64,000 nt of DNA from Gerris lacustris (taxonomy: Eukaryota; Arthropoda; Insecta; Hemiptera; Gerridae): the NCBI GenBank assembly GCA_951217055.1, contig OX578280.1, positions 62,567,633 through 62,631,632 of the forward strand, read 5' to 3'. Position 1 is the first letter of the stretch, and the number at the start of each line of letters is the position of its first letter. Below, piece by piece: positions 56,945 to 64,000 of the stretch. The notes under the pieces are model-generated. The model ran no database searches. It was not told the origin of the DNA and was given only the letters and a program-made list of their open reading frames with translations. The position numbers and the translations under genes were made by a program.

Positions 56945-57386
56945 TTTTGATTTATTACATGAATTAAAGTATCAATTTAGTAAAAGTTAAAGAGCGCAGA
57001 CGGTTCAAATTAATCTTGGGATATCTGCGGGTTACTTTCTATAAACTATAAAAGTTTACAAATCAGATAAGTACTTTTGAAGCTATAGGTGTAAATAAAT
57101 GTATGTTTGTGCGCATGTGGAAGAGAAAAAAATGAGCGTAGATAGTACAAAACTTATATGGGACCAACAATGAGCTAATTATGACCTACCATACAAATTT
57201 CATTAAAATCAGAAACGTAGTTTTTAAGATATGTTGGTTCGCAAAAATTGAGCGACGGACCGACAGACAGACAGACCGACACGGAACCAAAAATGTTCCC
57301 TGATGTCTGAAACGGATTTCTGTCTAGGAATTTTTGAAATCGGAGTCCTAAAAATTTTTTGTTCGAGGTACGCTCGGAAGCAAAAC
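56945..57386 (-). repeat. Family A copy in inverted orientation, 3'-truncated
   Basis: Starts about 12 bp after the preceding plus-strand copy and reads the other way, ending with the GCTTCCGAGC end near 57386. The pair forms a ~1-kb imperfect palindrome with ~440-bp arms. Confidence 0.9.
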
Positions 57387-57600
57387 AGGGATTGTTCGGA
57401 TTTCAGAAGCGCGTTTTATCTTAAAAGGCTATTGAAAAACGTAACTTAAAATACAAAGTTAAAGTCAATAATTGTTTACAGCTTATTAACTTTCAGGTGT
57501 AGAATAATTCGATGACTGTGTTCGAATCCCAATCTGATCACAATGTTTTCATTTATGTAAATACCTCCTTATTCTTATTATTTAAAACTGAGAAAGTAAA

Positions 57601-57603
<3 letters not shown>

Positions 57604-57643
<40 letters not shown>
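57604..57643. repeat. Poly(A) run, about 38 bases
   Basis: Lies about 80 bp after a GTGTTCGAATCCC B-box-like word (57510-57522), so it could be the tail of a decayed SINE. Confidence 0.85.
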
Positions 57644-57647
<4 letters not shown>

Positions 57648-58221
57648 GTGTTTATTTTAAGACTGTAAATAGCTGAGAAGTATTTTTTTTTTCTTTCAAA
57701 CAAAGAAACCTTAAAAAAATAAAGCTGGAATGAGAAAAAAGCATTTAGAAGGTTGTGTAGCAAGTCATTACTTATTCTGTATAAAATAAAAATATATCCT
57801 TAAAAGCTTTGGATTGATTTTCCCCAAAAAGCTTTAAACTTGCAAAGAAAAGGAATACTCAAGAATGTTTACAAATATTCCCACCTCCACAAACGACTTC
57901 TTTTTTTCTATTTTAAAAGTCCACTATTCAACCTTAAAGAAATATTTTACTTATTTCAAATAAATCTTTTGAAATGTGATTGGAAAAAATACATATATAT
58001 ATATATATATTTATAGTTCTAAGGTGCTCCTAAGAAAAGAAGAAATAATAATTGCTTTCTTTAAGGTCCTTAAAGACATGAAAGAACAATTTTAAAAATA
58101 GAAGGGATCAACATAGTATAAAATTTATTTAAAAGTTTCTAATATTTTAAAGGTTGAGAATTTAAAGTAATAGATATTATTTATAGAGTTACGAAGAAAA
58201 TTAGACCGTCAATTTGATATA
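57644..58221. other. AT-rich DNA, no gene seen
   Basis: No recognised feature apart from a short TA run at 57992. Confidence 0.45.
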
Positions 58222-58390
58222 GGTTTACATTTAAATCAAATTATAATTATCATTAACTACGGGAGACATACAGAGAAAAATAGACCCCAGCACCGGGACT
58301 TGAACCACGGGCCTCATATATATCCATTACAGGCGCTCTTACCAACTGAGCTATACTGGAGAATGATCTTTCTCTGTCGTTACCGATACC
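58222..58390 (-). mobile_element. tRNA-like SINE copy, minus strand (tRNA-like core 58284-58360)
   Basis: On the minus strand UCCAGUA and UGCUGGG can pair as a 7-bp acceptor stem (two G-U pairs). The D arm TAGCTCAGTTGGTAAGAGC is perfect, and GGTTCAAGTCCC is a B box. However, the T stem pairs only 3 of 5 and the anticodon arm has about five extra bases, so this is not a working tRNA. A second, internally deleted copy follows 347 bp away. Confidence 0.7.
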
Positions 58391-58571
58391 AAGTCCCGAA
58401 TCCAAGCTTTCAATCTTTTCTACAAGTCTAGTAAGCCAATATTCACGGCAATAGAACTAGACCGAGAATTAACGCTTATAATTATAAAGTACTCAATTAG
58501 TACCTGTACCTAGTACAATCAATTAGAAATTCAAATTTTTAAGTTTTAGGTAGAATTCATACTACGGAAAG

Positions 58572-58730
58572 ATTACATTTTAATTTGAATCAAATGATAA
58601 TTATCATTAACTACGGGAGACATACAAAGAAAAATAGACCCCAGCATCGGGTCTCCTATATATCCATTACAGGCGCTCTTACCAACTGAGCTATACTGGA
58701 GAATGATCTTTCTCTGTTGTTACCGATAGA
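58572..58730 (-). mobile_element. Second tRNA-like SINE copy, B box deleted
   Basis: Same flanks (ATTATCATTAACTACGGGAG) and the same D arm as 58222-58390, but about 20 bp containing the B box are missing. Either a separate insertion or a local duplication followed by deletion. Confidence 0.68.
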
Positions 58731-59340
58731 GGTTTACAGTGAAATCAATCGTTTGTTGCTTCCGGAGGTAGCGGGGTCTGTCGTCTGCCCAGTTGTGTGG
58801 AGCCTAAACTAAATGTTCAGAAAAATCATACACCAAGGCGAAATCGAGAACTGAATTTTTGCTCCAAATTTGGTGGCGCTACCCTCCAAAAACTCTATTC
58901 TTAACACCCGCAATACTTCGCGGTCCCATCTATTACGTAAGCCCGGGGTATTACTGTATTCACGTTTTCTGGGATCTGGGACCGAGATTATATAAGGAAG
59001 TTAGTCTGAGTTGTCTCGGACCGATTTTTCTTGACAACACGCTTCTAAATTTTGCAATGTAAGTTTTATTCAGTACTGTAGGAATTCATTTAACACTAAC
59101 TCCGAGGTGCTACAACCCATGGAGTACTTAGGCCTAAAAGAGCTAATCCAATATATATGTAATGTACAAGGGGGTTAGTGTATCAGCTATATAAACCATA
59201 CAATTGACATACCCAACCTGTTAGGCGATACTGGGCTGAACATCGAGCGTGAAGGGGGTCGGATCAGGGAATGTAACCAGATCTGGGGTGTCCATTTCAA
59301 GTTATGACCCGATGCTGTGTACATATAGCATTTGCAATTG
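58731..59340. other. Mixed DNA with family E fragment, no gene recognised
   Basis: GTTCAGAAAAATCATACACC...GCTCCAAATTTGGTGGCG (58815-58880) is family E. The region is less AT-rich to about 59330 but has no recognisable coding block. Confidence 0.45.
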
Positions 59341-59422
59341 CTATCAATGAAATCATTCATAGGAGCGTTATCAATGAAATCATTGATAGGAGCTTTATCA
59401 ATGAAATCATTGATAGGAGTAG
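59341..59422. repeat. 27-bp tandem repeat, 3 copies
   Basis: TCAATGAAATCATTGATAGG + AGCGTTA repeats at 59344, 59371 and 59398. Each unit contains the palindrome ATCAATGAAATCATTGAT. Confidence 0.93.
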
Positions 59423-59524
59423 CAACTGCTCTTCTCTAACAACTACTGCAGCCTCAATATTTTATTCATAAGCACAATATTACAAATCCATGTAGACTGA
59501 TTGCAGATAATAGACTGACACGAG

Positions 59525-61060
59525 CAGTGGCGCACCCAGGATTTATTTTTGGGAGGGGCACAGATTAAAAAAAAATAAGGGGGGGGGGAAGGGGATGAAA
59601 TGTGGGCTTAGCATAATCACAGACAATTAACCAGTCTGGTTTTCTTTGTCCTTAAATTTTTTTTTATATCAATGGCGAATCCAGCCAATTTTGAAGGGGG
59701 GCTGGACTCTCTTTTAGGGGGGTCCGGGGGTCCCCCCCCGGGAAAATTTTTATAATTTACGTTACTTGAAAACGTCTTTTTAGCCTATTCTAAGAGCTTC
59801 TAAAATGTTATTATATACAAATAAATTTAAGTTTTTGAAGTGAAACTTCTTTGGCGGTGGTAGAGTGAATTTTTTCATATAGTGAAATCGTGTAACGAAG
59901 TTTGAGATTCGAGACTCGTCCAAGTGTAACATTTTTATAGATTAATTGTATTATATCTATTTAAAGACCAGCAAATCAAAACAAACATTTATTTTTATTG
60001 GAATAAATATGGTTGCCTTAGCGTAGCAAATATATATATTTTTTTCAATTAAATTTCCCATAACCATTTCTTAATACTGAAATAATAAATTCGTCAAAAA
60101 ATGAAAGAGAGAAATGCATTCTAGAACTTAAGTTTCACTTCTAATGTGTGAGAGCCTCACACATAATTTTTTTATGAACGGAACATGAAGACCGGGGTAT
60201 TTTATTTAAACAAAATTATATACATACTAATAATATTCTACTATTAAAAGTTGTACATTATATAATAGATTAATGTTTTATTTTAGTAGCCAGAAAAATA
60301 AATTGGTACATTTTAAAAATATTTAATATTAAATTTAATTAATATATTAAAGTAAAGCTTTAGATTAAAATAAAAACACTTAAAACAAGAAACATTTAAT
60401 TAAATGTAACCTTTCATTCAAAATAAACAATGGATAATAGTTCGAAAGAAATTCGTCCCACTAAAAAGTTCTGACCATGCGCAGTCGTAATTTTATGCAG
60501 ATTATTCCAAGTTCAATAGACGACACTTTTTTACCCAGGAGCTCCATCCCTATTTTATAGATCCTTAACCTAAACGGGTTGATAAAAAGAAAAATATGTC
60601 GGGCAAAACTAGGTAGATTATTACTTATTTATTAAGTGATACTGAAAAAAAAATTTACTGTGTTTTTTTAAAATACGGATTTATTTGCATACTTAAATTT
60701 TAAGTCTATGGCTTTGAAGGAGGGGGGGGGGGGGCACGTCTTTTTAAACGCCAAAAAAATGTCGGGCTAATTTAGGTATATAATTACTTATTTATTTATT
60801 TATTTCACTATTATTTTAACATGTGCTGCGAAATTGCATACTTAAATTTTACGTCTTTGGCTTTGGGGGGGGGGGGGGGGGGCACGTAAAACCATGTCAC
60901 ACAAATAATTACTATTATATTAAAATAATAAATTTTTTTTTTTTTTTTTACTATCACAACACTTACTTTAACACGTGCTGCGGGATTGCATACTTAAATT
61001 TTAGATCTAGCTTTGGGGGGGGGCACGTGCCCCCCGTGCCCCCCCCTGGGTGCGCCACTG
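59525..61060. mobile_element. hAT-like non-autonomous element (1536 bp) with 8-bp TSD
   Basis: The ends CAGTGGCGCACCCAGG and CCTGGGTGCGCCACTG are a perfect 16-bp inverted repeat of hAT type. They are flanked by an exact 8-bp duplication GACACGAG (59517-59524 and 61061-61068). The interior has no transposase frame. It contains a second hAT-end-like sequence (GGCGAATCCAGCC near 59664) and three copies of a unit reading TTGCATACTTAAATTTTA then a G-run and CACGT. Confidence 0.93.
60688..61034. repeat. Three degenerate repeats with long G-runs inside the hAT-like element
   Basis: Related segments near 60685, 60833 and 60985 each end in a run of 9 to about 20 G followed by GCACGT. The G-runs could form quadruplex structures on the plus strand and are places where sequencing is unreliable. 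Confidence 0.85.
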
Positions 61061-61094
61061 GACACGAGACCAAACATATTTGGCACCTCTTTAA

Positions 61095-61340
61095 ATTGTT
61101 ACTGCCCTTATAAAAAAAACAGACGGAAGTAACAGTCTAAAGAAGGTGTACGAAATGTTCTTCTATAGACTGTTACTCCCCTTATATAAACAGAAGTGTG
61201 ATATTGCTTTGTCCTAAAGAACATTAGGCTAAACATCCCTCTGTCTTAATAGTTACTTAGTCAGTTATTTATATTCTAAAAAAAACCATAGGAGGAGTAA
61301 CAGTCTATAAAAAAGTAGCGAGATTATTTTTCACAAGCTA
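61095..61340. mobile_element. GTTACTCC hairpin MITE, copy 2
   Basis: Aligns with 11405-11705 through TTATAAAAAAAACAGA, AGTAACAGTCTAAAGAAGG, the GTTCTTCTATAGACTGTTAC arm and the final TAACAGTCTATAAAAAAGTAGCG. It lacks the first hairpin module of copy 1. Confidence 0.75.
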
Positions 61341-61870
61341 AAAGGGGAGGGGGGAGTAATTTCTGAGGGTCTAAGTTTTTTTATTTGGTCAAAAATTCCA
61401 TTTGATTTTTTTTTTTTTTTTTTTTATTGTCTCTAAAAGAAAACGAGAAAACATTGATTTTTTTTATTTGCGAGATAAAATAGGAAGAAATGTCCAATAT
61501 TGTGGCGTTGAATTCCCTAGAGACAGGGCTGACTTCTTACAAACTATCTTATTAGAAATTGTTTTTTCTCTCTCGTCTCCTTTTTTGCTTTAAAAAAAGT
61601 TGGCAAACCTTGTTACTAAAGATTAAAAACTTTATTCTGACTCTTTATTTCGCCTTAACAGATTTTTTTTTTTATTAAGGTATTTTTTTTTTTTTTAAAT
61701 TAAAATGCTCTTCATTTATAAGATATTACATTATAAGATCCTGGCTATCCTTAAATTTATCTTTAATTTTTTACTCTTCCTTACCTAAAGGAAAAGTATT
61801 CTTAAATCTCTACTTAAATTTCTACTTAATTCACAGCCGATATCCATTTACATGTTATACTTAAGTAGGT
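61341..61870. other. AT- and T-rich DNA, no gene seen
   Basis: Contains poly(T) at 61409-61427. The 63-codon plus frame at 61402 starts in the T-run and has no motif. Confidence 0.45.
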
Positions 61871-61976
61871 TTATTGCTTCCGAGCTTACCGAAGGTAACG
61901 GAAGCTATGTGATCGTTCTGAAAAACGATAAAAATTTAGGTCTCCAATTTCAAAAATTCCAAGACAGAAATCTGTT
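61871..61976 (+). repeat. Family A 5' fragment, cut at a T-run
   Basis: TTGCTTCCGAGCTTACCGAAGG to CCAAGACAGAAATCTG, then the family sequence stops abruptly at a run of T residues. Confidence 0.88.
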
Positions 61977-62467
61977 TTTTTTTTTTCATTGTGGCTTATT
62001 ACTGTATATCAAATGTCTGGTTTTATTTATACTTATTCTCATAAATAGGCATAAAACAAGTTTTTTTGAGTAAACACAAATTGATTCAGCAGAATAAAAA
62101 GAATACAATAGGCTTTTATTTTGAATCCGTTAGTATATAATTAATAAATAATTTCCAAGGATATATAATGCACGACATTTATTCCAGGATACAAGGTAAA
62201 AGACATAATCATACACTCTTTTGGAACCGTTACAAAGAACATCACGATATTTATATTCTCAGACATTTCAAGCAGTTTGCTTTAATGGGAAATAACTGCT
62301 GAGACGTTTAGCAACCTTTATTTACTAACGCTTCACTTATTAATTCAGAAGAATATTTTTTTAAATTTTAAATAGTTTGGAATTTACAACTCCTTCAATA
62401 AGAGCTTTGATGATCGAAATTAACCTTTTTCATATTAAGTGTACTGTACATAATAGAGAAGAATTAT
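61977..62467. other. AT-rich DNA, no gene seen
   Basis: No recognised feature. Confidence 0.45.
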
Positions 62468-62735
62468 TTTGGTAATGCAAACATTCGATTGAGGTCGTGG
62501 GTTCGATCCCTTGCCGTGACACTTTGATTTATATAGCTCACTATTGATCACATCATACTCTCTTCGGCGGTACAATGTACAGAGGTATGATGTGTGAAGT
62601 GGCTGGAACTCTCTACCACAGGGCTAATGAAATGGACCTAAAAGATGGCCTAATTGCAAGGTTCCAACAAGTGGTTCGTCCTACCCGTCTAGTACTAATA
62701 CTAGAACCTAAGTTGCTGCTCATTAAAAAACATCA
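62468..62735 (+). mobile_element. SINE-like element with B box, related to the one at 53.8 kb
   Basis: GGTCGTGGGTTCGATCCC is a good B box; the A box is weak. The body word TGTGAAGTGGCTGGAACTCTC, then AGGGCTAATGAA-TGGACCTAAAAG, resembles the body of the SINE at 53791, so the two families share a central domain behind different tRNA-like heads. Confidence 0.62.
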
Positions 62736-62770
62736 ATAATAATTGTTATTAAAAGTATTCCTAGAGTATT

Positions 62771-63640
62771 GTTTCAGAGCTTACCAGAGGTAACGAAAGC
62801 TAGGTGATAATTCCGGAGAAAAAATATTTTTATGTCTCCGACTTCAAAAATTCAAAGACAGAAATCCCTTTCAGACATCACTGAACATTTTTGGTTCCGT
62901 GTCTGTCTGTCGCTCAATATTTGCGAACCAAAATATCTTAAATACTACTCATCCGATTTTAAAGAAATTTGGATGGTTGGTCATAATTAGCCCATTGTTG
63001 GTCCCATAATACGTTTTAACCTTCTGCACTCATATAACACATGCGCACAAACACATTTATTTACACCTATAGCTTCAAAAGTACTTTTATCTGATTTGTA
63101 TGAAACTTTTATAGATTATCGAAAGTAGCCCGCAGATAGCCCCAGATTAATTGCAGTAGTCTGTGCTCTTCTAATTGTGCTTAATTGATACTTTAATTCA
63201 TGTAAAAAATCAAAATTATTTGACAGATTAAAGGCGGAGATACACATGCCGTCAAAATGGGGAAGTAGCTTGCATGCCAAGAGGGTATTTGTCAGTTACT
63301 ACCAAGGATTTTTATTAAGTTTTTATCTGCTTGCTTGCCAGCTACAGGCATGACATTTAACATATTCACGTGCAAGTAGCTGGCATGTTTTTGTTCAAGC
63401 TACAGGCATGTGTATCTCCGCCTTTAATAAACGTGTGAAAATTAAATAAATTTGATAAATATAGTTTGTTAAAGCGTAAAATTATTAAAGTATACGAAAT
63501 AGGACGCGAGGAAGCTATGCGCCATACTAATTGGCAAACTAAGTTTTAATTGAATACACAATTCAAGTAATTTAGTTAAAGCTTCTGTAAGTACCTACTC
63601 AACATTGAGTGAGGCACACCGCTCAACCTCAAATTAACTA
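62771..63640 (+). repeat. Family A dispersed repeat with 3' extension, interrupted by a MITE
   Basis: Runs from GTTTCAGAGCTTACCAGAGG through CATACTAATTGGCAAACTAAG to TGAGTGAGGCACACCGCTCA. A 192-bp MITE plus one TTAA sits between GACAGATTAA and TAAACGTG; removing it restores the family consensus. Confidence 0.9.
63232..63423. mobile_element. TTAA-flanked MITE nested in family A (192 bp)
   Basis: AGGCGGAGATACACATGCC faces GGCATGTGTATCTCCGCCT, a perfect 19-bp inverted repeat, with TTAA on both sides (63228-63231 and 63424-63427). Inside are four AGTAGCTGGCATG-like words in both orientations. TTAA points to a piggyBac- or Kolobok-type transposase acting in trans. Confidence 0.93.
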
Positions 63641-64000
63641 GAGACTCATTCAAGTAAGATGTAACGATACTACGACCGAGGAGTCAATGACATCCTTCAA
63701 ACATAAAGAAATCAGAGTCTATTTACGTTTGAAACATTTAAAAATGCGAATATGGGCCAAGAACAATCAATATCCTAACCTATACGCCCACACAATATAA
63801 GGATGCAATTGGCACACTTTTTTCTATTGTCTAATTCTGCGAATCTTTAGTAAGGAACTACCTTCTTCATTGCACTAACAAAAGAACGATTTAATTTGTT
63901 TGTTATTTATGTTAAAGGAAAAATTATATATTAATCTGACTACAGGAAATGATGCTGTTCAGGAAATCTTAAAGGAATGTTTGGTTAAGTGGCCCCAGAA
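63641..64000. other. AT-rich DNA to window end, no gene seen
   Basis: No conserved frame or repeat relation was found. Confidence 0.45.

Noticed and set aside
58284..58360. Functional tRNA gene on the minus strand
   Set aside because: The T stem has two mismatches, the anticodon arm has extra bases and a second copy shares the flanks, so it is better read as a SINE head or pseudogene.

Overview
The window is AT-rich, intron-poor looking, repeat-dense nuclear DNA from an animal, most likely an insect or other arthropod. The main clue is an env-bearing Ty3/gypsy element whose envelope resembles the baculovirus-F/errantivirus type. Gypsy, copia, LINE, SINE, hAT, pogo/mariner and foldback remnants, many TA microsatellites and many satellites fit the same picture. 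I found no convincing cellular protein-coding gene and no intact canonical tRNA or rRNA gene. Practically everything interpretable is mobile or tandemly repeated DNA.

Region by region: 1-4777 holds the 3' part of an endogenous retrovirus-like element: pol (RNase H and integrase, cut by the window edge), an uninterrupted env in another frame, and a probable 3' LTR. From 6 to 10 kb lie a 53-bp satellite and a 31-bp satellite organised into a 156-bp higher-order repeat, into which a 5'-truncated LINE has jumped. From 10.3 to 12 kb is a GC-richer block and a decayed copia-type pol relic split by a hairpin-rich MITE. From 12 to 38 kb is mostly AT-rich DNA with a dispersed family of about 600-700 bp ('family A'), a pogo-like MITE (18.7 kb), an hAT-like MITE (22.1 kb), and satellites with units of 24, 43, 48, 30, 53 and 85 bp.

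The most striking object is 38262-44748: a 6.5-kb foldback-like element whose inverted arms are arrays of a ~327-bp unit, in places organised as 655-bp dimers. It sits in a TA microsatellite, and its outer ~900 bp look about 99% identical between arms. A second truncated LINE follows at 44.9-45.8 kb. From 48 to 64 kb family A dominates, sometimes nested with other elements (a SINE at 53.8 kb, a TTAA-flanked MITE at 63.2 kb). There are also a 581-bp foldback MITE (50.3 kb), a mariner/Tc1-like transposase relic (51.4 kb), a 145-bp MITE (52.5 kb), an 86-bp satellite, and a 1.5-kb hAT-like element with an exact 8-bp target duplication (59.5-61.1 kb).

Only the pol and env frames look potentially functional; they would work together as the integration and envelope parts of one retroelement. 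The nesting gives a relative chronology: copia relic older than the GTTACTCC MITE; 31-bp satellite older than the LINE at 8 kb; family A older than the SINE and the TTAA MITE.
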